Of a DNA stretch of 64,000 nucleotides, positions 35,345 to 49,380 are shown one piece after another. The DNA is from Cryptomeria japonica (taxonomy: Eukaryota; Streptophyta; Pinopsida; Cupressales; Cupressaceae). The stretch lies in the NCBI RefSeq assembly GCF_030272615.1, contig NC_081412.1, positions 143,944,247 through 144,008,246 on the forward strand, read 5' to 3'. The position numbers were made by a program, and so were the translations under genes. Each line of letters opens with the position of its first letter. Position 1 is the first letter of the stretch. A model generated the notes under the pieces. The model was not told where the DNA came from, ran no database searches, and saw nothing but the letters and a program-made list of their open reading frames with translations.

Positions 35345-38300
35345 GAAATGAATGGACAAAAATGGGGATGAATGGAAGAAAAATAGAGTGGATTTAGGAT
35401 GAATAAATTGTAAAAGATATAATGAAATGAGATGATTTAATAGGCTAAAGAGATAAAAACTATTCATTTTTACCATAAGAAAAAGTAAATTTGAAAGTAG
35501 AGTGAAGGAGAAACTAAGAGAATATGGAGAATATGCCAATTGTGGAGCATTGTATAGAGTGCGTGAGGAGTTACACATGCCCAAAGGGAGAAAACCTAGC
35601 AATACGTACCCTAAAGCCTAGTAATAAATACATTTATATGTCATTAATAAAGGAAAGTTGGTCAAAGATAGAGTTTCCCAAGCGATAAAAATATGAATTA
35701 GTGGTTATTCTCGACTTAGGGTGGTTCTTTTTAGATATGAGGTAGTTTCAAAGAAACATAGTGGTTTCATAAGAAGTGAAGCAATTTCATAAATAGAGGT
35801 GATTATGTAATCACCTCATTTTATGAAGTGGGTGGTTGAAAAGAGACATAGTAGTTATGAAACATGGTATTAGTTGCACAATGTATGAGAAAGAGTAAAA
35901 GAGTGGTAGTGTGGGTGACTCGATGATTATACAAAGAAACTCAAAAGTTATGCATGTTTATAGGCTAAGGAAAGAGAAAAATCCATACATAGGAGTAGTT
36001 TAGTGGTTTGAATAAGACTGGTGATTACTATAGAATATTGTGTAGGAGTTGTTAAAGCCATCAAAGAGATAGGGTGGTTGTACAACATAGCATCAATTGT
36101 ATTATTCATGGGAGAGGATAAAAATGTGACATGTATTTAACTCCATGGTTAGACAAAGAGACTCAATAGTTGTTCCAAGGAGGAAAATAGGCCAAGGGAA
36201 GGGTAATATATATGAACAAGAGTAGTTTAATGGTTTGAATATGACTAATGAGTGTTGTGAAATGTTGTGTAGAAGCCATTTGGTGTCATCAAAGATTCGA
36301 GAGTGTAAACTTGGTGTCTTGAGCTTGATGGACTAGTTGACTAAGACAAAAATAGATATAGTCTAAGTAACAAGATTGGACTCTATGGAATGAATTCTTA
36401 ATAATGGTATGCATTAGGTTGTTATGATGATGTTAGCTGAGCATATTCCATCTCTTGATCAGGGAGATGATAATGATGATTACTAAGGATGTATGGAGGA
36501 TACTACAAGTATTAGTGTACATATGAGTGATAAAATTAGATGCAACTCTATGGATGTTATTCAAGAGGATAGACCTCCTAAGGAGGGGGATGGTGTTACA
36601 CTTGGATGAATGTAGAGGGATGGCTCTATTATTCCCTCTTGTTATGGAAGTTCTTTTTAGTGTCATCTTTCTACTTGACAAGAGTGGGAGATTGCTTGTG
36701 TTAGGTTGACAGACTATGTAAAAGAGATGATAGATACAAGGTAGAATTTTCAGTGAAGGTGTGCATGTTTGCACACCTTTATAAGGATTCACAACTAGGG
36801 ACATACAATGATGGTAGGAGTTTCAACCACATTAGACCACTATAGGTATGGGAATGAGAATATTTTATCATGTTATGTCATATTAGTGATAGGTTTTTAG
36901 TATATTTTAGTGATCCTTATGTATTCTAATGGTAAAAAATTGCATGTTATAAACACATGGATAATATAAAGGTTGGTAGTAGGCTTGGGATGAATTAGAT
37001 AATGATACATCACACGGATGCCTTGTAGGAAGAGGGATAGTATCAAGATGATCGGAGATATTTTTGATATGAAATGATGCACTATTATTTTATTTAGTGG
37101 TACCCATAGATCCTTGAGTGTTATAGGCCTGATCAAGTATTGAGGTAGTTTGGGTTGCAACAAGGAGTTTCATAAGGGTTGCACATGTTTGTGAGGGTTG
37201 TATGGAAGGTAGCATACTGAGATCCATATATTGGAAGGTTATATTCCTTATATAGTTGAGAGTACATGTAGGTGGTGGAATGGGTAGACCATGATGATGT
37301 GATTATTGTGGGGTTAGTGCCACATACAGGAGGTGGTGGATAGAGCATGTACTAGTCAAGTTAATGACTTTGAGGTGGGGGAGTTTATAAGAGAGGATTA
37401 AGTCAATTGTCAAGAAGGTGATGAGGTGGGGGAGAGAGGTGGTAGGAGTAATTAGAGAAGTTAGGTATCATTCTATGAGAGTGATCCAATGTAATTGAAA
37501 TATATAGAGTGGAGGTAAATAAAGAGTGATTGAATCATGAAACTCATATGGAGGTGGATGAGGGAAAAGAGGCTACATGGGGAATAAGTTTATCAAGTGA
37601 GTATATGTGGGTAGGGAGTAGGATCATTGTATGGATAGTCATAGGGATGACTATAGGGTGTTATGGGTGATGAGGAGTACACAATGGATGTGTGGCTATC
37701 ACAATCCTTGAGCAAGTGGGATTCTCTATAGAGATAACTGGATCAAGTGGTGGCTAGCAAAGACCTTCTACAGGTTAAACATGAGAGTATATAGATGGAG
37801 AGAGATTAGATAGTCATATAGATAGATGGGTTGATGGGACAAATACAAGGAGCTAAGAAATAGATTGCATTGCTAAGGAGCCTATTAAGACCTTATGATA
37901 TGATACAATCCTCTATCAAGGTGTCTCAGAATTTGCAAGAGGTGGGATACTAGTGATATTTATATTACTGAGTAATGCCAATATATCAAAGAGCATTAAG
38001 CTACACAAAGAAATTGAGGTCTAGGTTTTCTAGGTAAATATATTGGGTAAGTTAGTGTCCATGAGGGGGCCACTATAGCTCTTGTCACCACCACTATCAC
38101 CAAGATCATCAACAAGAGAGGGATCGAGAAATAGTTTGTCTTGGATGGAAATAAAGTGACATAGTTTTGGTATATGCCCTACATACACTTTTTTGGTTAT
38201 ATATGTGCATATGCTTTGTGTAGCTAATGTACACATGAATGTATTAATGTATTAATGACACCAAGCTATTATGATGATTATGTGCATGGTGTGTGTGGAT

Positions 38301-38756
38301 ATATTTTATATATACAATGATGATTTTCATAGGTATATATTATATGGATGTTACCTAGATGCTTAAACAAATAAAGATAAAATGAACCTAAAGGATTAAT
38401 GATTAACTATATGATGGATGAATTCCTAGACCCAACAAGTTTACAAAATGGACCTAATTGTAATGGAGGAAAATTGGGGATTAAGGTTTCACTAGGTAAA
38501 TCCACTAAATAACTCAATAATCACCATTATATTAAGAGAGGGTTGAACACAATAGATCTAGGCTCAATCCTAATGAGGAAAGGTCTAATATTTTGATAGG
38601 ATTATACTAGTTGGGGTTAATTATCCCCTTTCTCAGTTGAATTTGTAATATAAACATGAAATTATAGCAAAACCATGAATAATTGAAGCAATCTGATAGA
38701 AATAGTAAGCTACAAATGTCACAAAGAGACACCAATTAAGATTTGGGCAAAAGAAG

Positions 38757-40237
38757 TGTAGACGTATAAAAATGACCATATTCCTAAATGAATATTCAAT
38801 GTTCATTTTATTCTCATTCCTCTATTTAGTTAAATCTAATTTAATTAAATCACCCAAATTCTTCTATTTAATTAAATAAATTATTCAATTTATTTAGTTA
38901 AATTCACTTAAGCCCTTTATGTCATTTAATTGAATAAATCATTTTATTTAATTAAATCCCTTCTCTGTACTTTTTAATTAAATTTACATTTAATTAATAG
39001 TTTACCCCAATTGAATAAATCTAATTTATTTAATTTTCTAACTTGCAACCAAATTGAAATAAAGCAATTTATTTTAATTAATCCTATTATCCCTCATCCA
39101 CTTGCATTTTCCTATATCTCCCACTTGCATCCTAACCCTATTCATAATTTCTTCTAGAATCCATCTAATCCTAATCAATTAACCTAAACCCATCCATTAT
39201 CCCTTTTCCCTAAATTTGAGGAGGTCACTTCTCAAATTTGGAGTAAAGTCTTCAAAAGGCATTAAAGCCTTTATGCCTTCAACAAGCTAACTTATTGAAT
39301 ACCCCCAAATTTGGAAGGACTCTTACAAATTTGTCCCTAAACTCTTCAAACCATTAATGGTTAACTAACCCTTAGTGGCATTATTAGAGACTTTTTGACT
39401 AACTTAACCCTCATCTAACCCAAGGGTCTCATCCAGCATTCATTCCTTTGACCATGGTTATCCCTTTAACCTTTGCACAAGAGTTTACCCTTTGGGTAAA
39501 ATCTTTATCCATTGGATAACCCTAACCTAACCTTAACCCTTACCTCCTAAGGTAACCATGAGGTCTTCTCAAGCATTTAATGCTTCTTTCATCTCCTCTC
39601 AAGCAGTCTTATGTTGACAATTGTCACCATTTCATTGGTGAAAATTGTAAACATGGATTGATAACTTTCAATCTTGACCCTTGATTAACTCCTTCAATCT
39701 TGACCATCCATTGCCCTATTTTTACTATAAATAGAGCTCTCATTCCTCCATTTTAGGGATCCATGCAACCTTTTAGTATCTCATTTATGCTCAAATGTAT
39801 CAATACATCTAGCTTCTCTTTGTAATAGGAATTAATCTAATAAGCATTTTAGACTATTTCCTTTATCATTAGCTTAAATCATTAACTAGTATATCATGTT
39901 AGGATAGTATTTCTACTAGCCTTGTCATCTTATAATCTATTTTACTTCATTTGTAAAATCATGCATAGATTGGATGCATTTCATGCTAAAATCAATCTAA
40001 AGCATCCCTCATTATTGCATTCGTCATCCCTAAGTCACTTTTCTCAGTGATCTCAGAGCAAAGGCATTGGCTTGAGGGACCTTGTGAGATAGAGAACCAT
40101 GGAACCTACCTTGGGAAGTTGAGTCATTCTTCGTGACTCCATTACTTGCACTAAGAAGTTTTGTGGGTGTGTGGACAAGTCTCTTTGAACACATTTTTCA
40201 CATTTTAAGTTTCATCGACCCGCTTTTCCTGCACACA
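38757..40237 (+). repeat. 5' LTR of element B
   Basis: Starts TGTAGACGTATAAAAATG and ends CTGCACACA directly before the primer-binding site. It is matched over almost its whole length by 58466-59930. The AT-rich U3 with TTTAATTAAATAAA runs resembles the LTR of A. Confidence 0.92.
39726..39733 (+). promoter_or_regulatory. TATA box of element B 5' LTR
   Basis: TATAAATA in the context ACTATAAATAGAGCTC. The same context recurs in the 3' LTR and, on the minus strand, in the LTR of A. Confidence 0.75.
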
Positions 40238-40258
40238 TTTCTAGCGCCCACCGTGGGG
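40238..40258 (+). promoter_or_regulatory. Primer-binding site of element B
   Basis: TTTCTAGCGCCCACCGTGGG directly follows the LTR end. It resembles the TTTGGCGCCCACCGTGGGG sites of plant Ty3/gypsy elements with two changes at the start. The tRNA was not identified. Confidence 0.65.
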
Positions 40259-40344
40259 CACCACCCCATTAATCAAATCGGTTTTTGAATATAATCACTT
40301 TTGTAGGTATGCAAGAAACAGGAATCGACACATGGGGAACATCC

Positions 40345-40580
40345 CTTAGCACATTTGGTTAATCTTCTCGTGCATCTAGATCACTATTTAGCACGTGGGA
40401 CTCATTCCCCAGTGCATGTAGACCATCACTTAGTGCATCAACTTTACTAACATTTTCTTGTAGGTCTCGGTGTGGGAAAAACAACAAGGAAGCGCATTTT
40501 GAAAATAGTTCAGCGCATCGGGTCTGTCTGATAGCGCATCCTAGTCATCTTGTAGTGCTTAAATTCCTTTCTATAGCGCA
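40345..40580 (+). repeat. TAGYGCRT word array, leader cluster 1
   Basis: Words such as TAGCACGTGG, AAGCGCATTT, CAGCGCATCG, TAGCGCATCC and TAGCGCATCA recur every 20-40 bp on the plus strand. Confidence 0.7.
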
Positions 40581-42024
40581 TCACAGACAGAAAACAAAAA
40601 TTAAAATTGTAACCGAGTTTAAATTTAGACTTGTTGAAGTCCACAAGAGCAAAAATTTGTCTAACTATTTTAAATTGGTATTTTGCAGGATTTCTGACAT
40701 CTTATTGCAGGGAGGAGCTTAGTGTTATTTTTAGAATTATAAATAGTTTAAATTTTTACTAACTTATTTAAGTTAGTTAGAATTTAGAGTCTTTTTAATT
40801 CTTGTTAAATAAAATTGAACTCACCTTATTTGGGCTATAAAAAGAACCACAAAAACAATCTTTTCTTTTTTTTTTTAGAAGAGAAATTTTCAATTAGGCT
40901 CTAAAACGAACAAAGCATTTTTTCCATTTTTACCAACAAAGGTGTTTAAAAAGAACTTCACCGTCATTTGCAACTACAGAGGGAAGATCTTCCCCATTTG
41001 ATCGATTTCTTTTGTTGACCAAACATCGAATTTACTTTGTTGACTAGTTCTTTTTTATAGATCAAAAAATCATTGCCTTGAAAGGATAAAATAAACACCA
41101 TTTTTTCATGGAGCAACATCTTCATATAGATTTTAGTAAATCGTTGCCTTGAAAGATAAAAAGAACCTTGTTTGCCTTGTCTCGAAAGTGGAAGGAATAT
41201 GATCTCCCCTTAACTAGGTGATCAAAAAGTTAGACCACTCTTACGCTTTTAGTCATATTGCATTAAATCCTTTAGCAGGTCTGCCTTCTCGAGGGGTTGA
41301 AAAACTCTTAAATCCATTTTTGGCTAGTGTGAAGGGAACGACCTAAGTGGGAAATGGCTTTGAAGCCAAGTGTTCCAACCCACTATAATCAAAAGTTGAA
41401 AGTGATGAAAGTTTTTTTTCAATGGTTGCACATAGTGATTAGCCTTCCCCCAGTATCCTTTAGATATGTAAAGCCTTTGTTCTAAAGGTTGGTAATCCTC
41501 TTGAGGGAGTTTATCACTGACGGCCGAATGGGAAGCCTGATTACGAACTTTAGCATAGAAACTTTGAGCTGAGTCAGTATCCAGACATTTGTAATATCAT
41601 AGTGCAAGAGTGGGGAAGAATCTACCCCCAAGATCGCTCACCATATATCTCCCAAGATAACTACTCAATTGTGAAGCAATTCACTTTAGGTTAATTTCTG
41701 GCAAAAGGCAAAAAAATGGGCGCTCCTAGTGGGTGACAAGGTTGTTTGAGCTGATGGAGTATCGAGACTAGTGGGCTATGATATTGCTTATGACCCTTAA
41801 ATAAAGAGTCTGACTAAAGTACATGTTGTATCTAAACCTATCAAAACATTGAGGATTTGAACACATCCTCGTAGAACATGCACTCATTGTTTAGATTAAG
41901 CAAAATGGTTGTCTCTTTGGTGTTGTGTCTTCATTTGTTGCTTCAAAAAATCATCTATCATCACTGAAAACTAAAAACAAAGTTCCAAAAATTGTAGAAA
42001 AACAATCAAGTCAAAATATCAGGG

Positions 42025-42400
42025 CAGTTTAGCACGTAAGAGCAACCTCTTAGCACGTAGAAACCATCTTTTAGTGCATTCAACCTTTACCATAGTGCAT
42101 TAGGTCTTAACATTAGCTTTTTGTAAAATCCAAAACTGACAGTTTAAAGTAGTGCCTTTTGAAAACAGTCTCGCGCATTGAAGCATCAGCTTAGCGCATG
42201 GAGATCAAACTTTAGAGCGTAGAGATCAATAGTTAGCATGTTGGTGGCCCATGTTAGCACATAACCTTTTGAACCAAGACAAAATCAAAGCAATCTAGTT
42301 AGCGCGTCACAGGGGGCAACAAAGCACGTGGGGTCTTTTCTCTAGCGCATTGAGGAATTTTTGTAGCGCATTGCAGCTCTGTCTTAGTGGGTAGCCAAAA
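42025..42400 (+). repeat. TAGYGCRT word array, leader cluster 2
   Basis: About fourteen words including TAGCACGTAA, TAGTGCATTC, TAGCGCATGG, TAGCGCGTCA, TAGCGCATTG, all in the same orientation as the element transcript. Confidence 0.7.
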
Positions 42401-43016
42401 CCAAGAAAACAGGGGGCAAAACAGAGGCTATTTTTGAAAAATTTAAAAACAATTTCGGGAGCTTTCCTTCCTCAACCTGAACTTCATCAAATAGAAAAGC
42501 AAAATAGAGTATCAAAAACTATTCTCAAAGCAAGTTTTCCATCGAACCAAGTTGTCAAAATCTGAAAACTAGTCGCAAGATAACATACATCTCTCCTATG
42601 AAAATCAGGAAACCTCATCACAACTATCAAACAGGTCTTTCAATCAAACGAATTTCTATCCCAAAACAAACTTATTTTAAAACTCCAAGTTGTCAAATCA
42701 AGTTTCCATATCGGCAAAATTTGTATTCCATATCATTTGACATGCTTTTTTGTGAGGGGGCATCTAAACCTTCATTTTGATAAAGTAAAACTTGAGTTTC
42801 CAAAACAAGCTAAACTAAATCCAAAATAAATCAAAGGAAACCATTGATCGCTTGTGCATGACTAATCCTCATATTCTGAGAAGAAAGAGTATTTATCATA
42901 ACACTAAGTTGAAGAAACAACAAACCAGTTCTTTGAAACTTGCCTAACGAAAAAAAAAATTATACATCAATCGCCAACTCTTCAAATCTCATCAAACATT
43001 CCTTCGTCATATTCGC

Positions 43017-43244
43017 TTGTATCTTCAAGACAAAACAAACAAATTTGACAAGGAACCATTGAGGAGTAGAGCATTTTTTCAAAAGTCAGCATTCAGTCAA
43101 CACCTAAATCAAGGAGGAAAGATCAATCTAGCTTTCTTTCTTGAAGAGTGCATCACTTACAACATACCCCGATTTGAACCACCAACCCTTGAACAAAACA
43201 TCGAAGAGGAGTTCATTCCTTTTATCACAGAAAGATTTTATTAG
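43017..43244 (+). CDS. Small conserved ORF upstream of gag in element B
   Basis: 75 codons, intact, matching the C-terminal part of 10396-10779 in A: LYLQDKTNKFD, RAFFQ, NQGGKIN, CITYN and the F-x-PF-x-T-E-RFY end. It corresponds in place to the pre-gag ORF of Ogre-type Tat elements, whose function is unknown. The stop is followed by a 40-base gap and then the gag ATG in the same frame. Confidence 0.6.
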   Translation: MYLQDKTNKFDKEPLRSRAFFQKSAFSQHLNQGGKINLAFFLEECITYNIPRFEPPTLEQNIEEEFIPFITERFY

Positions 43245-43286
43245 ATTCCTATTGTTACTCGCTCTCAATGAAACAAACAAAGAGAA

Positions 43287-44900
43287 ATGCAATCAGAGTC
43301 TAGCATGAATCAAAGATTATCAAATCCTTTCGAGTGTCCAAATCTAGAGGACACCAAAATTTCTGAGGAACTCCTCCAAGAGTGTCAAGAAAGCGCTTCA
43401 TTTCAAAAACTTGTAGAAAGACTCATGGAAAATGACAAAGAAAAATATCAGCTCATGCTCACAAGCAAAGGAGTTAAACTTCCTGAAGACTTTGATACTC
43501 ACATGTTTAGAACTAGGTCCTGACATTATGATTATCAAGAATGATAAAGAGAGGAAGAAGCCTGTGACCCTGAACAAAACATACATGAGAAAAATCTACC
43601 AGAACAGAACTTGCCCGAGGAAATATCCCTGAGCAGAACATCCCCAAGCAAAACATACCATTGCACACACCATTTCAGCTTAGAACTAATACAAGGGAAG
43701 AACTCTTCTCGTGACAAAATTATGCACCTTTGATTGCTCTCACTCAAAAAATGAAAATGTTACAAAGACAAATGCAAGACATGCAACAAGGGAAAATAGT
43801 ACGATACTCCTTAACTGAAATTTGTCCTTATCCTTTTGACAGACAATTAAACATGGTGCCTTTTCCCCCAAACTCAGATATTCCCAAATTTGATAAATAT
43901 GATGGGAAAAGCGATCCTCGTGATCATGTTTGAGAATTTTGTACCATGAGTCTTGAATTCGCCCATGATGACACCAATTTGATGAGGTTATTCCCAAGAA
44001 GCTTGGGAGGACAAATAATGGAATGGTTATCCAAAATCACACCTCCTATCAGATCATTTGATGAACTAGTCAACAAATTCATAACTCAATATTCCTATAA
44101 CATTCAACATGCTATCACTATGCTAGATGTCTGTAATACCAAGCAGAAAAACAATGAAACATTCATGGTATTCCTTCCACATTGGCAACGTATGGTTTTG
44201 AGATATCCTCGAGATGTGCCTAAAAAGGAAAAGATGGAGATTTACATCGACAACTTGAATAGTGAGATGAGTTACATACTCAAGCTTCAATGCATACCAT
44301 CTTTTGCCAAATTGATTAATAATGGCATCCAAGTAGAAGAAGCATGTGTTAAGAAAGTAACATTAAAATTCTTCAAAGAAGGAACAAGTTCATCTAATTA
44401 TAACAACCAAAACAACAATAGCTCAGACAAATCCAGATTCTAGACTAGAAACAAAAACACTGGAAATGAAGGAGGAAATGAATCAAATGATCTAAAGCCC
44501 GAGCAACCTGTGCTAGCATTATCAGGTAATCCTCAAGCTACAAACAATCCCAAAGGTGCTAACCAAGGTATTAACACTTATGCACTGAATAACAATCAAG
44601 ATCAACTCAACGTAAACAACACCAATAATACCCAAAGCAATAATATCGATCGAGGACCTAATCCAAACTCACAAGGTAATGCAAACAACTTTCCAAAATG
44701 CATTTACACACCACTAGGGAAATCACTGGAGTCAGCATTCAGAGAACTCCTAGCAAACAAAATTATCTCCTTACCAGCAATTAACAACTTTGAACCACGA
44801 ATCAAACCACCTTGGTGGAATGACACACTTTTGTGATTTTCATCGCAAAAAAGGTCATCAAACAAATGATTGCTTGAGACTGAAAAACATTGTTCAAGAC
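43287..44900 (+). pseudogene. Gag of element B
   Basis: Starts at ATG 43287. The N-terminal part ends in a TGA (43519-43521) and the frame shifts before 43730. The core then reads ICPYPFDR, DPRDHV, a TGA where A has Arg, and LMRLFPRSLGG, FDELVNKFITQYS, MLDVCNTKQK through 44443. An Asn/Gln-rich region (44443-44690) follows. The CHHC knuckle CDFHRKKGHQTNDC is at about 44830-44875, after another frame change near 44800. Same order as gag of A. Confidence 0.82.
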
Positions 44901-45099
44901 ATGATTGATAGAGGTGATTTAACAATCGATGGTCTCAAGACAAATGGTGACCATGGAGGCTTTAAAAATCCTCTTCCAAACTACAACAAGGATGGAGCTT
45001 CAACCTCAAATGATACACGTGGAGCTCGTATCAATCACATATACAATAACACCATCGATCATATATCAGCTGAGGACAATCAAGTCAATGTTATCACAA

Positions 45100-45947
45100 T
45101 TGAAGACAAGTGTGAATATGAATCCATCAATGTAACAACTAGAGCTCAAAAATATGTCTTGAAGGGGCATATGTCAACAACAAACACCATACCCAAAATT
45201 CAATATGATCTAGTCAATCAATTGCACAAAACTCCTGCTCAAATATCTATACTGGAGTTGCTGAAACTTTCACCAAAACACAAAGACATCTTAGAACAAA
45301 CGTTATTGGAAACAAATGTACCTCAAGATCTGGATGCTGACAAATTCCAAGCCATGGTAGCTCATATGATAGGACCTCGTAACCTCACTTTTTCTGAGCG
45401 TGATAATATCTCATTGAGCCATCCACACAATACTCCACTCCACATTGAAGTCTTGGTCTACAAGCATCGATTCAAAAGAGTATTAATAGATGGAGGAGTT
45501 GGACTCAATATCTATACCTTAAAACTTATTTGTGCATTAGGCTTCTCTGAGCAATTTATTGATCCACGCAAAATTATCACTATCAAAGCATATGATAATG
45601 AAAAGAGATCATCCAAAGGAACAGTAATGTTGCCAATTCAAGTGGGACCAATATAAAAGGACACTATGTGCCAAGTCTTAGACATAAACCTCACACACAA
45701 TATCTTATTGGGTCGACCTTGGATACATGAAATCCAAGTAGTACCTTCTACCTATCATCAGTGTGTTAAGTTCTCCTACAATGGGCAGGAGATTTCTATA
45801 TCAGTAGATCATAATCCATTTCAACATTGTAATGCTATGGGGGTAGTCCAAGACAACTTGGTTCCACATAATAGAGAAAAACAAAGTTACTCAGCACCCG
45901 ATCTTCGGCAAGAAAAGTCTAAATCACTATCTATGGATTTCAAATAG
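45100..45947 (+). pseudogene. Aspartic protease region of element B
   Basis: ISILELLKLSPKHKDILEQ precedes the active-site segment RVLIDGGVGLNIYTL, a SSKGTVMLPIQVGP strand and the [10 protein letters not shown] motif. A TAA at 45654 splits the domain. The catalytic triplet is D-G-G instead of D-S/T-G. Since A has D-N-G in the same place, loss of the Ser/Thr predates the split of these two copies. Confidence 0.8.
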
Positions 45948-46099
45948 AAAATGAAAATCAAAGAGCAAGGCATAGGAGAATACTCATTGGAACCCCTGTG
46001 TTTGGCCAACTTACTAGCATCACCTAAATCTCATGGATTACCTACAGTATCAACACATTAAGAAAACCAGCTCATTACCAAGTTTGATGGAAAATTTAT

Positions 46100-46391
46100 C
46101 CAACTAGGAACTCTAGCAAATGAATCAAAGGAAAAAGACATCCTTAGTTGGCTATACAAGGATGAGGAAGAAGGCAGAGTGGCTACTGTGGAGGTATCTA
46201 TACCAACACACCTATATGGAAAAGGCTACTTGATCATGCAACAAATGGGATATAATGGTAAAGGACCTATTGGTAAATGTCAGGAGGGTGTCACAGAACC
46301 ATTAGATCCTCCTTCACAATTCAGTAAAGACAAGAAAGGATTGGGCTATGAATACATTTTACCACCAAGGAAGACACCAAGAAAATACTAA
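46100..46391 (+). pseudogene. G-patch motif of element B
   Basis: YGKGYLIMQQMGYNGKGPIG followed by KCQEGV...KGLGYEY, a glycine pattern close to the G-patch consensus and aligned with the A copy. It lies between protease and RT in the protease frame. The segment 46392-47430 that follows is a decayed acidic/polar linker with frame changes. Confidence 0.6.
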
Positions 46392-47439
46392 AAACCTCAA
46401 CGGAAAGAAAAGAAGAAATACAAGGAGGAATCCTGGCAGGAGACACTATTTGAGTTAGCAGAGACTATACGCAAAGAACGTGAACATCAAGAACGAAAGC
46501 AACATCAAGAGAAGGCCATCAAACAAAAGAAGGAAACATCTACTGCAAAAGCACATCATATTCAAGAACCAATATTCAAAAAAGAGGAATTGCCTCCTGA
46601 TAACATCATTCCTCCCTGACGAGAGACAATATATGAACAAATGCAAAGAGTGGAAGCAGGATCTGACATAGAATCAGAGAAAACTATCAAACTGTAGCAA
46701 TCATCAAAGACCTATTCTCGCCCTACAACATACCAGTCCACAGCACTGCCAGAATTTGGGATAATACCACTGAGATTGATTCTAATGAATATGAATGGGG
46801 TAGTTGTTCTAAAGTTACTGAAGATATTTGTTCAAATGATAGTCATACACCCATCTCTCAAGAAGAAAATGACACGGAATCTAGACCAATTGAATTTGGT
46901 CCACAAAATATCTATGATGCCAAGGAAAATGAGCAGCGACATTATGAGCAAGTCTATACAGAAGATGATACCATCAAAGACCTTAACAAAATCCTTAACT
47001 TCTTTCACACCCAGGCCAACCACAATGATACCTCCATCCTAACACTTACAGCAGCTGAACTTGATCCACCTAATGACTCCTTACCACTTGTCTTTACTGA
47101 CCTCATAGACTGGGATGAACCTAAAACTCATGATATACCAGTTTTCCCAAATGACGAATCCATTATCCATTACTTATGTACCGTTAACCCAGAAACAAAC
47201 TCTACCAGTGAACGAGGTAACAACATCTGCAATCAGGGGAGTGCCAAGTCTCTCAGTCACAAAAATGAACAAAATAAAGGATCTACTGCTGAAAACCAAT
47301 CAATGGCAGCAATAGATCACAAAAAAGTAAAAATAAAGGATGCATCTAAGGGTGAAAACCTTTTTAAGGCACCTAAAGATGGGAGAATCAACACTCTTCC
47401 TGAGCATTATCATGAGTGATCACCCATATTGATTGAGCC

Positions 47440-48331
47440 CACTCAATCAATCAACATTGGTACAACAGAAGCAACCAAAAACATACACCTTGCAAAATCT
47501 TTGACAGAGGAAGAAAGCTCAGAGTTTATCAAAAAATTTAAAGAAAATCAAATCAACTTTGCTTGGTCATATGCAGATATGCTCGGGATTGATCCATAAT
47601 TAATCATGCATCCCTTATCCATTACTCCAAGAGCTAAGCTAGTCAAGCAAAAACTGTGAAAGATGAATCCACATGTGGCACTCATGGTTAAAGCTGAGCT
47701 AAAGAAGCTATTAGACATCAGATTTATTCAACCTATTGACTATGCTAAATGGATTTCCAACATTGTACCAGTATCAAAACCATATGGTAGTATCAGAATA
47801 TGCACTGATTTTAGAGATGTCAACAAAGCTTGTCCAAAGGATGACTTTCCTTTGCCCAGTATCGACATAGTTGTAGACCTCACAACGGGCCATGTAATAC
47901 TATCACTAATGGACAGTTTTTCAGGCTATAACCAAATCAAGATAGCCCCAAAGGATCAAGATAGAACAGCATTTACCTATCCTTAGGGAGCGTATTATTG
48001 GAATGTCATGTCTTTTGGCTTAAAGAATGCAGGAGCAACTTATCAACGAGCAATGACAACAATCTTTCATGACATGATACATACCTTCATGGAGAACTAT
48101 GTGGATGATTTACTAGCTAAATCATTCACCAAAGCAGAACATTTAAGCATCTTAGAAAAGATTTTTGATAGATTAGAAAATTTCCAAGTTAGGCTCAACC
48201 CTAAGAAGTGCATCTTTGGGGTTACATTAGGCAAGTTACTAGACTACATAGTTTCAGCTAAGGGTATTGAAGTAGATCCAGAAAAGGTACAAGCTATTAT
48301 GGAGATGCCACCACCAAAGAACATCAGCTAG
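47440..48331 (+). pseudogene. Reverse transcriptase of element B
   Basis: Lead-in FKENQINFAWSYADM, then WISNIVPVSKP, FRDVNKACPKDDFPLP, MDSFSGYNQIKIAPKD, MSFGLKNAGATYQR, catalytic YVDD at 48098-48109, LNPKKCIFGVT and PPPKNIS. All RT motifs are present in one frame from 47663, interrupted by single stops (before 47663, at 47984 and 48329). It would copy element RNA into DNA if intact. Confidence 0.88.
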
Positions 48332-49380
48332 CTCAAATCTCTACAAGGATGGCTCCAATCAATCAGGTGATTCATCGCTCAACTACCAGATAAAAGTCTA
48401 CCGTTCAATCATTTGCTACATAAAAATGTACTGTTCATATGGGAAGCCAAATGTGCAAAATCATCCTATCAAATCAAGCAATATCTAATGAACCCACGAG
48501 TTCTAGTACCACCAATAGCAGGGAAGCCACTCATTCTCTACATATCAACAACAAATATATCACTGTGGGCATTATTAGCACAAGAATATCAATAAGGCAA
48601 GGAACGAGCTATCTATTACATCAATAGGACATTAAATGGATATGAACTCAACTATACATTCATTGAGAAGGCTTGTCTAATAGTGGTGTTTGCTTCTCAA
48701 AAGTTCTGGCACTACATGCTAGCGCACACAATCAAGCTCATAGCAAAAATTAATCCTCTCAAATATTTACTCAGCAAAGCAGCTCTTGCAGGCAAATTAG
48801 CTAAATGGGTCATGATTCTCAGTGAATTTGATATCCACTACATAGAGCGACGAGCTATCAAGGGACAAGCAATTGCAGATCAACTAGCTAAAGCACTGTT
48901 ACCTGGAAAACAACCAATGGAGATTGAATTTCTGGACAGGTATTTTCTTGTTATTTCCACCAAACAATGGACCCTATACTTTGATGGATCCTATACTCAA
49001 CATGGCTCAGGTGTTGGCATTTTGTTCATCACTCCTGAAGGGCATACCATACCAAGATCATATAGGCTTATGTTTCCATGCACAAATAACATTATTGAAT
49101 ATGAGGCACTGGTTATAGGCATCAAAATGGTCATGGAATGGAAATCACATAATTAAAAGTCTATGGAGATTCACAACTAGTCATCAATCAAATCAACAAT
49201 GACTATTAGACGAAGGACGACAAGCTACTACCATACAAATGAATGGTGAATGATTTTAAACAATATTTTGTACACATCACCTTCAAGCAAATACCAAGGT
49301 TGGATAACAGAGCAGCTGATGCAATGGCTACCATCACTTCACTACTGCAAATTCCAAAGCAACAGAATCATTACGAGTTT
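48332..49380 (+). pseudogene. RNase H and second (archaeal-type) RNase H of element B
   Basis: The first RNase H region reads FIWEAKC, YINRTLNGYELNYT, FWHYMLAHTIKLIAKINPLK. The second begins WTLYFDGSYTQHGSGVG with its Asp at about 48974. It continues RSYRLMFPCTNN and IEYEALVIGIK, then breaks at a TAA (49154) and resumes near 49243 as HITFKQIPRLDNRAADAMAT. Same dual arrangement as A. Confidence 0.85.

Larger units (their letters stand above)
33901..38756. other. Gene-free AT-rich region flanking element B
   Basis: No recognisable gene. Purine-rich ATG/GTGG-type sequence dominates 36400-38000. AT-rich TTTAATTAAATAA-like runs at 34840-35030 recall the U3 of the A/B LTRs and may be an old related LTR, but no boundary could be set. 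Confidence 0.5.
40259..43016 (+). other. Long 5' leader of element B, no gene
   Basis: About 2.8 kb without supportable coding sequence between the primer-binding site and the small ORF. It holds two clusters of TAGYGCRT words. Confidence 0.65.

Noticed and set aside
35222-35602. Minus-strand 126-codon ORF rich in Leu, Phe and Ser
   Set aside because: It is the complement of purine-rich low-complexity DNA with a 37-bp duplication; no homology is recognised.
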